A stretch of DNA of 64,000 nt from Streptomyces sp. AP-93 (lineage in GTDB: Bacteria; Actinomycetota; Actinomycetes; Streptomycetales; Streptomycetaceae), in contig NZ_JALGBX010000025.1 in the NCBI RefSeq assembly GCF_022808175.1, positions 62,001-126,000 of the forward strand, read 5' to 3'. Below the pieces are notes generated by a model. That model saw only the letters and a program-made list of their open reading frames with translations, was not told where the DNA came from and searched no databases. How positions within the stretch are numbered: the first letter of the stretch is position 1; every line of letters starts with the position of its first letter. Shown piece after piece: positions 9,647-17,412 of the stretch. Position numbers and translations under genes: made by a program.

Positions 9647-11536
9647 TCAGGAGGACCTGTACAGCGCCTCGATCTCCCGGGCGTAGTCCCGGGCGATCAC
9701 GCCCCGCTTGAGCTTCAGCGAAGGCGTCAAGTGCCCCCGCTCCTCCGTGAAGTCGCCCGCCAGTACCGCGAAGCGCCGGATCGACTCCGCCCGCGACACC
9801 AGCCGGTTCGCGTCGTCCACCGCCCGTTGGAGGTCCGCCCGCAGTTCCTCGTCGTCCACCAGCTCCCTGATCGGCACGGCCGTCTTCTTGCGCATCTGCC
9901 GCCAGTGCTGGAGCCCCTCCGGTTCCAGGGTGATCAGCGCGGTGACGTAGGGCCGGTTGTCGCCGACCACGATGCACTGGCCCACCAGCGGGTGGGCCCG
10001 TAGCCAGTCCTCCAGGGGTGCGGGGGCCACGTTCTTGCCGCCGGAGGTGATGATCACGTCCTTCTTCCGCCCGGTGATCGTCAGGTACCCGTCCGCGTCG
10101 AGCTCGCCGATGTCCCCCGTGGACAGCCACTGTTCCCCGCCCACCGCGACGCCGCTGTTCCAGTACCCGGCGAACACGTGCGGCCCCCGCAACAGCACCT
10201 CCCCGTCGTCCGCGATCCGTACCGCCGTCCCCGGCAGCGGCCACCCCACCGTGCCCAGCCGGGGCCGCAGCGGCGGGGTGACGGTCGCGGCCGCCGTCGT
10301 CTCCGTGAGCCCGTAGCCCTCGAAGACCTCGACGCCCGCGCCCGTGTAGAACGCGGCGAGGCGCCGGCCGAGCGGCGAGCCGCCGCTGAGGATGTACCGG
10401 ACGCGCCCGCCCAGTGCGGCCCGGATCCGCCGGTAGACGAGCGGTTCGTACAGGGCCCGGCCCAGCCGCAGGCCCAGCCCGGGCCGCTTGCCCTCCACGA
10501 CCGCGACCTCGCCGAGGCTGCGCGCGATCCGCGCCGCCCGGTCGAAGGAGGAGGCCCGGCCCATCTTCTCGGCGGTCGCCCGCGCGGTGTTGTAGACCTT
10601 CTCCAGGACGTACGGGATCGCCAGCAGGAACGTCGGCCGGAAGCCGGCCAGGTCGGAGAGGAGGTCCTCGCTGCTGATGCTCGGCGCGTGGCCCAGCTTC
10701 ACCCGCGCCCGCATGCACCCGACGGCCACCATCCGTCCGAAGACGTGCGACAGCGGCAGGAAGAGCAGGGTCGAGGCCGGGTCCTTGCTGACCGACTTGA
10801 AGACGGGGTGCAGCAGCTCCACCGAATTGTCCACCTCGGCGAAGAAGTTGGCGTGCGTCAGCACGCACCCCTTGGGCTGTCCCGTCGTCCCGGAGGTGTA
10901 GATGAGCGTCGCGACGGACTCCGGCGCGCACCCTGCCCGCCGGGCTGCCACGACCTCGTCGGGCACGTGCTCCCCGGCCTTGACCAGCCGGGCCACGGCC
11001 CCCGTGTCGAACTCCCAGAGGTGGCGCAGCCAGGGCAGGTTGGCCCGCTCCGAGCTGATGATGCGTGCCTGTGCGGTGTCCTCGACCGCGCAGGCGACGG
11101 CGCCCGAGTCCTGGATGATCCAGCGCGCCTGGATCGCGGAGGAGGTCGGGTAGACCGGTACGGTGATCAGCCCGGCCGCCCAGCCCGCGAAGTCCAGCAG
11201 GGTCCACTCGTAGGTGGTCCTCGCCATGATGGCCAGCCGGTCGCCGGGCCGCAGCCCCTCGGCGATCAGCCCCTTCGCGACCGCGAGCACCTCGCCCGCG
11301 AACTCGGCGGCCGTGACGTCTCGCCAGGTCCCGTCCCGCTCCTTGCGGGCGAGTACGGCATCCCGCGGAGCCTCCCGGGCATTGTCGAAGGGGATGTCCC
11401 CGAGGGACCCGTGGACCGGCACCGGTGCCAGCGGGGGCACCCACACCTCACGGACCCGCCCTTCGATCACGGTCTTGACGGGCTCGACGGGTTTGGGGGC
11501 CTTGGCGACCCTCACCAGGCTCGATTCGGCGGTCAC
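9647..11536 (-). CDS. Long-chain acyl-CoA ligase (FadD15-like)
   Basis: An AMP-binding enzyme of the ANL superfamily that activates long-chain fatty acids to acyl-CoA using ATP. The AMP-binding P-loop motif YTSGTTGQPKG is near residue 210. The YGLTET and TGDIGELDADGYL motifs and the C-terminal GRKKDVIITSGGKN lysine region are all present, so it looks complete and active. The length of about 629 aa fits the bacterial FadD15/FACL family. The GTG start has gggagg 7 bases upstream. A palindrome TTACCG-C-CGGTAA just upstream suggests control by a TetR- or GntR-type fatty acid regulator encoded elsewhere. Confidence 0.9.
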   Translation of the reverse strand: MTAESSLVRVAKAPKPVEPVKTVIEGRVREVWVPPLAPVPVHGSLGDIPFDNAREAPRDAVLARKERDGTWRDVTAAEFAGEVLAVAKGLIAEGLRPGDRLAIMARTTYEWTLLDFAGWAAGLITVPVYPTSSAIQARWIIQDSGAVACAVEDTAQARIISSERANLPWLRHLWEFDTGAVARLVKAGEHVPDEVVAARRAGCAPESVATLIYTSGTTGQPKGCVLTHANFFAEVDNSVELLHPVFKSVSKDPASTLLFLPLSHVFGRMVAVGCMRARVKLGHAPSISSEDLLSDLAGFRPTFLLAIPYVLEKVYNTARATAEKMGRASSFDRAARIARSLGEVAVVEGKRPGLGLRLGRALYEPLVYRRIRAALGGRVRYILSGGSPLGRRLAAFYTGAGVEVFEGYGLTETTAAATVTPPLRPRLGTVGWPLPGTAVRIADDGEVLLRGPHVFAGYWNSGVAVGGEQWLSTGDIGELDADGYLTITGRKKDVIITSGGKNVAPAPLEDWLRAHPLVGQCIVVGDNRPYVTALITLEPEGLQHWRQMRKKTAVPIRELVDDEELRADLQRAVDDANRLVSRAESIRRFAVLAGDFTEERGHLTPSLKLKRGVIARDYAREIEALYRSS

Positions 11537-11563
11537 GGCGTGCCTCCCTGGCCGGACGGAGTG

Positions 11564-11591
11564 TTACCGCCGGTAATTTACTTAGCGGTAA
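11564..11591. promoter_or_regulatory. Putative operator upstream of the acyl-CoA ligase
   Basis: TTACCG-C-CGGTAA (11564-11576) is a 13-bp odd-centred palindrome, and a second CGGTAA half-site lies at 11586-11591. The region is AT-rich against its surroundings and sits in the promoter position for the ligase. The cognate regulator is not in the window. Confidence 0.5.
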
Positions 11592-11742
11592 CCACCCTGA
11601 ACACCCCTGTGCCCGCCTTTTCACCGTTGCTCCACGCCACGCAGCCCACACCCCCATGCCGTGCTCACAGGTCCGGCCCCGTGAGGCGTGGATGCCCCCT
11701 AATCCCAATGCCGGAAGATCAGCCGTCCGCAAGACTGCCCCC

Positions 11743-12396
11743 ATGACCTCCCCCGACCCGAACCCCAAGGCCGAGCTCCACTTCTACCTCCAGTCGGCCC
11801 GCGAGGCCCTCCTCTGGAAGCTCGAAGGCCTCTCGGAGTACGACGCCCGCCGCCCGCTGACCCCGACCGGCACCAACCTCCTGGGCCTCGTCAAGCACGC
11901 GGCCACCGCGGAGCTGGGCTACCTCGGCGACACCTTCGCCCGCCCCTCCGGCGAACCGGTCCCCTGGGTCGCGGAGGACGCCGAACCCAACAAGGACATG
12001 TGGGCCACCGCCGACCAGTCGCGCGCGGACATCATCGACCTCTACCACCGCGCGTGGGCGCACGCGGACGCGACGCTCGACGCACTCCCCCTGGACACGA
12101 TCGGCACGGTCCCGTGGTGGCCGAGCCACGACAACCAGGTCTCCCTGCACCACGCCGTGGTCCGCGTCATCTCCGACACCCACCGGCACGCCGGCCACGC
12201 CGACATCCTCCGCGAACTGCTCGACGGCGCGGTGGGCATGCAGCCGGCCAACAACGGGCTCCCCCCGGCCGACACCACCTGGTGGGAAGCCCACCACGAC
12301 CGCCTGGAACAGGCGGCGCGGGACGCCGAAGCGGTCTCCGGCGTCAAGCGGCGGGCGGGCAGTCCCGGCAGCGGCCGCCCGGCTCCGGCGCCCTGA
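11743..12396 (+). CDS. DinB-family (DUF664) protein
   Basis: A four-helix DinB-superfamily protein of the DUF664/mycothiol-dependent type. Such proteins bind a divalent metal through three His and are candidates for thiol-transferase activity with mycothiol. The likely ligands are the His in LVKHAATAELGY near residue 52 and the HRHAGHADILRE pair near 150. The ATG at 11743 gives 217 aa and starts at the conserved part (KAELHFYLQSAREALLWKLEGL). The Pro/Gly-rich tail overlaps the 3' end of the convergent winged-helix gene by 53 bp. No good ribosome site is visible, so it may be leaderless. Confidence 0.8.
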   Translation: MTSPDPNPKAELHFYLQSAREALLWKLEGLSEYDARRPLTPTGTNLLGLVKHAATAELGYLGDTFARPSGEPVPWVAEDAEPNKDMWATADQSRADIIDLYHRAWAHADATLDALPLDTIGTVPWWPSHDNQVSLHHAVVRVISDTHRHAGHADILRELLDGAVGMQPANNGLPPADTTWWEAHHDRLEQAARDAEAVSGVKRRAGSPGSGRPAPAP

Positions 12397-13543
12397 AGGC
12401 CCGGTCGCAGCCGTCGCAGTTCTGCATCGGGTCCGGCCGCCCGGCGGGCCGTACGGGCGCTGCCGCGGGGAGGTGCGGCGGGATCCACGCCTTGAGCCGG
12501 TGCTCGAGGAGGCCCGCCGAGTGGCGGAGATCGCCGGGCAGTTCGGAGGACAGCATGACCCGTACGGCCACGGGATCCGCACCGCGCTGGAACCACTGCG
12601 CGACCAGGGGCGCCAGCCTCCGCACGTCGCGGTCGGCGAGCAGCAGCCGCGGATCGTCCCCCCGAAGCCGCGCGAGCAACGCGGCAGCCTCCGGCGGCGG
12701 TACGGGACCGGGCGCCGCCCCGGGCTCCGACACCGGCCCCAGCTCTGACACCGGCCCCGCGTCGGGCCCGAGCACCGGCTCCGGGACGGGCTCCGGGTCC
12801 GGGTCCGGGTCCCCTCCCTGCCCCTGCCCCTGCTCCTGCTCCTGGTCCTGGTCCGGCTCCCCCTCCGACTCCGGGTCTGGGTCCGGCTCCGGTTCCGGCT
12901 CCGGCACCGGAACCGACAGGGCCCCAGGGCCGGGTTCCGGCCCGGACACGGGCTCCGGGTCCGGCTCGGACGCGGGCTCCGGGTCCGGGTCCGGCTCGGT
13001 CCCAGGGCCAAGCCCAGGCCCAGGCCCAGGCGTCGGCTCGACCGCCCGCGCGGGTCCCGGCCGGGGGGCCGAACCGCACTTCGCGGACGGGTGGTTGTAG
13101 GACACCGTCCGGGTGACCACCCGCCCGCTCGCCAGCCGGACCCGGCTGCGCTCCAGGTACCCGTACTCCTCCAACTCCCGCAGGGCGCCGGAGATCCGGC
13201 CCTCCCCCTCCGGGAACCGCTCCGTCAGCCTCTTGATGCCGATGCGGGCCCCGGCGGGCAGCGACTGGATGTATCCGGCGAGGCCGATCGCGGTCAGCGA
13301 CAGCGAGTGGTGCTGGAGGAGGTGGTTGCCGATCACGGTGTAGCGATCGGCGTGCTTGACCTTGACGTGGTCGACACCTGATCGGGGGGTCCCGGCGGGA
13401 ACACGGGACGAGGCGCGCGAGGGCGCGCTAAGCTGCTGAAGAGCCATGGGGAAGGTAGTAGCTTCCTGTTTGGTCAGGCCCTCGATCGGGATTGCAGTCC
13501 CGGCGGGGGCCGTCTCATGTCTGAGGTTGTGTGGGGCGAGCAT
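12344..13543 (-). CDS. Winged-helix DNA-binding protein with PE-rich linker and zinc knuckle
   Basis: The N-terminal half has a winged-helix domain like those of actinobacterial replication-initiator or plasmid-type regulators (HADRYTVIGNHLLQHH through GRISGALRELEEYGYLERS). A low-complexity linker of about 110 residues follows, built from Pro-Glu, Pro-Asp and Gly-Pro repeats with a Gln-rich stretch. A helical domain and a C-terminal zinc knuckle, CDGCDRAF then CRDC, complete it. The start is uncertain: ATG at 13543 has gggagg about 12 bases upstream; alternatives are GTG 13582 and ATG 13447. The domain pattern suggests binding of DNA and perhaps a second nucleic-acid or protein partner. Role unknown. 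Confidence 0.75.
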   Translation of the reverse strand: MLAPHNLRHETAPAGTAIPIEGLTKQEATTFPMALQQLSAPSRASSRVPAGTPRSGVDHVKVKHADRYTVIGNHLLQHHSLSLTAIGLAGYIQSLPAGARIGIKRLTERFPEGEGRISGALRELEEYGYLERSRVRLASGRVVTRTVSYNHPSAKCGSAPRPGPARAVEPTPGPGPGLGPGTEPDPDPEPASEPDPEPVSGPEPGPGALSVPVPEPEPEPDPDPESEGEPDQDQEQEQGQGQGGDPDPDPEPVPEPVLGPDAGPVSELGPVSEPGAAPGPVPPPEAAALLARLRGDDPRLLLADRDVRRLAPLVAQWFQRGADPVAVRVMLSSELPGDLRHSAGLLEHRLKAWIPPHLPAAAPVRPAGRPDPMQNCDGCDRAFRAPEPGGRCRDCPPAA

Positions 13544-13753
13544 ATGCCCGGCAACCCTCCCGAAATCCAGCCGAGTTGGCACAGTTCACCCTTGCGGGTG
13601 ACGAGGCCGCGGCGGGGAGCCGGAGGGGTGGGTTTGGTTGGATTTACCTCACCGGCTTTCAAGCTTTGACGTCCGGCGCCACCGGATCCCGATTTCCCAC
13701 GACCCGGTTCGCCGCGACCCCCGCCGCCATGATCCACGGGACCGGACCGACTG

Positions 13754-14239
13754 CTAGCCGTACGGGTTGAGGGCCCAGAAGCGGACGGTGTCGCTGCGAC
13801 GGTCGAACCACAGTTGGGTGGCGTAGCCACTGCCCTCGCGGTCGAGCTCCTGCGACCGGATCCACTGCGGATCCTTCGGCCCCTCACCCACGAGCGGCCT
13901 CTCGAACCAGGAGGAGAAGTCGTCCTCCGGTCCCTCGGAGACGAAGGCGTGGGCCGCCGTCAGCTCGGCGAGCTTCCCCGGGCCCAGCCGGCAGAAGCCC
14001 GAGATCACCAGCTCCGGCGACGGCAGAGTCCGGTCGTTGTCCCGACTGCTCACCCACTGGGCATCGGCGAGCGGGCCCAGCAGCGGGAACGCCTGCTCCA
14101 GCGGCGCGGCGTCCGTACGCCAGCCATCCCCCGCCCCGCCCTCGCCGTCATCCCAGTCCTCCGCCCGCCACAGGACCCACCCGACAGGCAGGACCGCCAG
14201 CCCCAGCACCGCCCACATCAGCTTCCGTCGCTCCAACAC
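13754..14239 (-). CDS. Hypothetical single-pass membrane protein
   Basis: A protein of about 161 aa with one N-terminal hydrophobic segment (MWAVLGLAVLPVGWVLW) and an acidic, Trp-containing soluble part ending TVRFWALNPYG. No family was recognised. GTG at 14239 or TTG at 14236 follow a gggggag ribosome site; the longer open frame upstream is unlikely to be translated. It stands alone between the winged-helix gene and the divergent XRE gene. Confidence 0.55.
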   Translation of the reverse strand: MLERRKLMWAVLGLAVLPVGWVLWRAEDWDDGEGGAGDGWRTDAAPLEQAFPLLGPLADAQWVSSRDNDRTLPSPELVISGFCRLGPGKLAELTAAHAFVSEGPEDDFSSWFERPLVGEGPKDPQWIRSQELDREGSGYATQLWFDRRSDTVRFWALNPYG

Positions 14240-14551
14240 GACTCCCCCATCCCCGACTTCGGGGCAGCCTACCCAGCTCGAACACCGCACCGCCGGGCAA
14301 CCTGCGCAGGCCCTCGCGTCACGTCCAGCTCCACCCACACCGCCTTGCACTGGGCGGTGAACTGGTCGGCGCAGTCACGGATTTGCGTATTCATGTCACC
14401 GAGCGTGGCGGCGCGTGCGTACCGTGAGAAGCGGCATCGCCGCTGCGTCCCTCGTCTGTCCGGTCGCTGTCCGGTGCCGTCGCGCCTGTCCCGCCCGAGC
14501 CCCGGGAACAGAGCGCTGAGGAATTCGGCGCGTTGAATGGGGTGGACACGT
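14240..14551. other. Intergenic region before the XRE gene
   Basis: A 312-bp gap. It contains a short minus-strand frame (14394 to 14269, about 41 codons starting MNTQIRDC) that I cannot match to any family and do not call. A small inverted repeat agcggc-atc-gccgct lies near 14430-14444. The XRE promoter is probably here, but no convincing -35/-10 pair was found. Confidence 0.3.
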
Positions 14552-15412
14552 ATGACCAACGTGGACGGTCACGGCACGGAGGACGCCGGCTGGGACGTCG
14601 ACCCCGAGGACGAACAGGGCGTCGCGGTCCTGGCCGCGCTCGGCCGCCAACTGAAGGCCTGGCGCGAGCAAGCGGGCATCCGCGCGACGGACTTCGGCAT
14701 GGAGGTCGGCTACGGGGAGGACCTCGTACGCAAGGTGGAGGCGGGCAAGCGGATCCCGCGCCCGGAGTACCTGGACAAGGCGGACGAGGTACTGCGGGCG
14801 GGCGGGAAGATCGCCGCGATGAAGGCGGACATGGAACAGGTCCGCTACCCGAAGAAGGTCCGGGACCTGGCGAAGCTTGAGGGTCGGGCCGTCGAGATCG
14901 GCGTCTACAGCACGCACGTCGTGCACGGGCTGCTCCAGACGGCGGACCACGCCCGGGCCCTCTTCGAGATGCGCCAGCCCTCGTACTCGCAGGACGAGGT
15001 GGAGCGGTACACGGCCGCTCGTGTGGCCCGCCAGTCCGTCTTCGGCCGGACACCTGCCCCGGCGATCAGCTTCGTACACGAAGCATCCGCCCTGCAGCGC
15101 CCCATCGGGGGCACACTGGTGTGGCGCCAACAGCTCGAACGGCTCTTGGATGTGGGCCGGTTGCGGCACGTGACGCTCCAGGTCATGCCGAACAGCCGGG
15201 AGGCCCATGCAGGGATGGGCGGTGGCATCGAGATCCTGAAGTTCGGGGACGGCACGGCCGTCGGGCGCTCCGAAGGAGCGTTCAACGGGCGCCCAGTCTC
15301 CGACCCGAGGCAGCTCCAAGTCCTTGAGCTGCGCTATGGCATCATCCGGGCTGAGGCTCTCACACCACAGGAGTCGCAGGACTTCATCAAGGAACTGCTG
15401 GGAGAGACATGA
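14552..15412 (+). CDS. XRE-family regulator with DUF5753 domain
   Basis: An N-terminal helix-turn-helix of the XRE/Cro type (residues about 25-90: ALGRQLKAWREQAGI through LVRKVEAGKRIPRPEYL) is followed by a DUF5753 sensor domain to the C-terminus. This is the WhiJ-like architecture expanded in Streptomyces, where paralogues pair with a small DUF397 protein and modulate development or antibiotic production. Its stop overlaps the DUF397 start in an ATGA, so the two are translationally coupled. The ATG at 14552 gives 286 aa, normal for the family. Confidence 0.88.
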   Translation: MTNVDGHGTEDAGWDVDPEDEQGVAVLAALGRQLKAWREQAGIRATDFGMEVGYGEDLVRKVEAGKRIPRPEYLDKADEVLRAGGKIAAMKADMEQVRYPKKVRDLAKLEGRAVEIGVYSTHVVHGLLQTADHARALFEMRQPSYSQDEVERYTAARVARQSVFGRTPAPAISFVHEASALQRPIGGTLVWRQQLERLLDVGRLRHVTLQVMPNSREAHAGMGGGIEILKFGDGTAVGRSEGAFNGRPVSDPRQLQVLELRYGIIRAEALTPQESQDFIKELLGET

Positions 15413-15600
15413 TCGGCAATCCCGAACTGCACTGGTTCAAGAGCAGCTACAGCAGCGGCAGCGAAGGCGATTCCTGCGTCGAGGTGGCCACCACCCCCGC
15501 CACGATCCACGTCCGCGACTCCAAAGACCTCCGCGAGCCCCACCTCGCCTTCACCCCCCGCGCCTGGGCCGGATTCCTCGTGCACGCCTCCAACGGCTGA
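15409..15600 (+). CDS. DUF397 domain protein, partner of the XRE regulator
   Basis: A 63-aa protein matching the DUF397 pattern: WFKSSYSSGSEGDSCVEVA, a VRDSK motif, then the Trp-containing FTPRAWAGFL. DUF397 proteins act with adjacent XRE/DUF5753 regulators, probably antagonising them, by analogy with WhiJ systems and toxin-antitoxin-like pairs. The 4-bp ATGA overlap with the upstream gene supports joint expression. Confidence 0.9.
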   Translation: MIGNPELHWFKSSYSSGSEGDSCVEVATTPATIHVRDSKDLREPHLAFTPRAWAGFLVHASNG

Positions 15601-15628
15601 CCGGAGCGGAGCGGGACGCATGGCCCGC

Positions 15629-15935
15629 TCAAGCGGTCTCGAAGCTGAGCTGAAAGCCCAGCTCCTCGAAGCCCAACGCGGCAGCAACCCGCCGAAAGGC
15701 GGCAGGGCGCGCGCCACTGCGCCAACAGCCCGGCGGCGAGGGCATGGGCGACCGCCGTCGAGCCCGTCACCCTTGCCAGTCCTCGCCCCCGCGCTTCCGG
15801 CGCCGTCAGCACGCCGGCAGGACCTCCCGGACCGAACAGGACGGCCTCCACCGGCAGCCTCCCGCGCGTCACGAACGATCCCGGCGGCAGCGTCACTCGG
15901 CCCGGTCCGCGCAGGTCGGCACGCGCAGGCCACAC
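15629..15935 (-). pseudogene. Frameshifted GNAT acetyltransferase remnant
   Basis: One frame encodes the GNAT acetyl-CoA-binding signature (GVLTAPEARGRGLA, then STAVAHALAAGLLAQWRA). The usual C-terminal continuation (PAAFRRVAAALGFEELGFQ, ending LSFETA and a stop) is found in a different frame from about 15705. Restoring one CG dinucleotide to the CGCGCG run at the junction joins the halves, so a 2-bp slippage deletion is the simplest explanation. The N-terminal half of a normal GNAT is not recognisable upstream. It is a decayed gene, not expected to be functional. Confidence 0.7.
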
Positions 15936-15991
15936 CGGCCGCGCCGGGAATCGCCTTGCCCGGGAGACATAACCCCTCGCATCATCTCCGG

Positions 15992-16570
15992 ATGGACGAT
16001 ACGCCGAACCAACTCCCGACCATCCTGCTCGTGTTGCGCGCCAAGGCGGCCGACGCGGGTTTCACCCTGTCCAGCGAGGACCGTACGGGCAGCCTCCTGG
16101 CGGCACTCGCCGCCGGCCGGACCGCGGGCCGGATCCTGGAGCTCGGCACCGGGGCGGGCGAGGGGACCGCCTGGCTCCTCAGCGGCATGGACCGGGCCTC
16201 CCGCCTGACCACCGTCGAACTCGCCCCCTCCGTCCAGGCCGTCGCCCGGGAACAGCTGGGCTCCGACCCGCGGGTGACCTTCGTGGCCGGGGACGGCGGC
16301 CGGTGGCTGGAGGACTTCGACGGCGCCCCCTTCGACCTCGTCTTCGCGGACACCTGGCCGGGCAAGTTCACCCACCTCGACCGGGCCCTGGAACTCGTGG
16401 CTCCCGGCGGGACCTACCTGATCGACGACCTCCTCCCCCAGCCCGGCTGGCCGCAGGACCACGCGGCCTCCGTGGAACGCCTCCTGTCCGAGCTGGACGC
16501 CCGCGAGGACTTCCGGTGCGTCCGCCTGGCCTGGTCGAGCGGACTGCTGATGGCGGTACGCACGGCCTGA
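15992..16570 (+). CDS. Class I SAM-dependent O-methyltransferase-like protein
   Basis: A 192-aa Rossmann-fold methyltransferase. The SAM-binding glycine motif ILELGTGAGEGTAWL is near residue 46, followed by the acidic TTVELAPS strand, the VAGDGGRW motif and LVFADTWPGKFTHLD, which resembles the catechol-type O-methyltransferase/Methyltransf_24 group. The C-terminal LAWSSGLLMAVRTA is typical of this family. The open frame extends upstream across the GNAT remnant, but the conserved domain starts at the ATG chosen. No ribosome site is evident. Substrate unknown. Confidence 0.8.
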   Translation: MDDTPNQLPTILLVLRAKAADAGFTLSSEDRTGSLLAALAAGRTAGRILELGTGAGEGTAWLLSGMDRASRLTTVELAPSVQAVAREQLGSDPRVTFVAGDGGRWLEDFDGAPFDLVFADTWPGKFTHLDRALELVAPGGTYLIDDLLPQPGWPQDHAASVERLLSELDAREDFRCVRLAWSSGLLMAVRTA

Positions 16571-16571
16571 C

Positions 16572-16606
16572 GAAGCCGGCGCTGCGCGGCCCGCAGCGCC
16601 GGCTTC
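16572..16606. terminator. Bidirectional terminator
   Basis: A 15-bp perfect stem (gaagccggcgctgcg and complement) with a 5-nt loop, between the convergent methyltransferase and DUF6461 genes. Confidence 0.8.
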
Positions 16607-16615
16607 ACCGCGGTC

Positions 16616-17326
16616 TCACCTGACGGACTCCCCGCGCACCTCACCCGTCGCGTACACGGCGTCCCTCAGGAGCTCCTCGGTCACCCGGACCCCCGTGAGC
16701 CGCTCGGCGAGCGCGAACACCGCCGCCTTCTCGTCGACTTCGGGGTCCCTGTCGCCCGTCGGGTTGAGGCCGAGCTCGCTCAGTACGCCGATCAGCTCGT
16801 CGGGGGCGCTGCCGGTGCGGTCCGCCGGGTCCTCGAAGGTCGTCCTCAACTCCCCCGCCTCGTACCAGTGGAAGAAGTCCATGGGCTTGCCCCCGTTGCT
16901 CGTGTGCGAGACGGCCCGCGACCCGGCGGACAGGGCCTCCATGAACCGCGGCCGCGTCCCCAGGTCCCCGCCGAACTCCATCACGAGGGTCCAGTCCCCT
17001 CCCTCGCCCTGCACGGTGAAGGCTCCCGCGAGGAAGGCGTCGGGCGAGTACCCGTACGCGTCGAGGGCCTCCGTGTGCTCGAAGACCAGGTCGTGGAACC
17101 CGTCGCACGCGTCCCGCGGCTCGGCCCCCACCACCTCCAGCACCCGCGCCGGCGTGAGGCCCCGTACCAGCGTCAGGGTGTACCCGCCTTCCAGCGCGTA
17201 CGCGAACAGCGAGGGCGAGGCCCGTATCCAGCCGTAGTCGCCCGCGGTGGCGGGGGCGCGGAAACCGGCTGAGGCGTCGGAAGCGGCTGCGGCTGCGGCT
17301 GAGGCGTGTGAAGCGGCTGCGGTCAT
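16616..17326 (-). CDS. DUF6461 family protein
   Basis: A 236-aa soluble protein with the DUF6461 signature (DYGWIRASPSLFAYALEGGYTL near the N-terminus and FHWYEAGELRTTFE in the middle). Function is unknown; members are widespread in Streptomyces and often near polymorphic-toxin or regulatory genes. The start is an ATG with ggagaa about 8 bases upstream, preceded in the protein by an Ala/Ser-rich N-terminal stretch. A terminator at 17360-17395 separates it from the symporter gene. Confidence 0.75.
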   Translation of the reverse strand: MTAAASHASAAAAAASDASAGFRAPATAGDYGWIRASPSLFAYALEGGYTLTLVRGLTPARVLEVVGAEPRDACDGFHDLVFEHTEALDAYGYSPDAFLAGAFTVQGEGGDWTLVMEFGGDLGTRPRFMEALSAGSRAVSHTSNGGKPMDFFHWYEAGELRTTFEDPADRTGSAPDELIGVLSELGLNPTGDRDPEVDEKAAVFALAERLTGVRVTEELLRDAVYATGEVRGESVR

Positions 17327-17359
17327 GCGCCACATTCTCCCCGCGGCCACTGACACGCA

Positions 17360-17395
17360 CCGCAGCCCCCGCCCGGACGGGGGCGGGGGCTGCGG
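17360..17395. terminator. Terminator after the DAACS symporter
   Basis: A 15-bp perfect stem (ccgcagcccccgccc and complement) with a 6-nt loop, 18 bp downstream of the symporter stop on the minus strand. Confidence 0.75.
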
Positions 17396-17412
17396 CAGTT
17401 GGGCGGCGGGGC

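Noticed and set aside
14269..14394. Short minus-strand coding gene of about 41 codons
   Set aside because: No ribosome site and no recognisable family.
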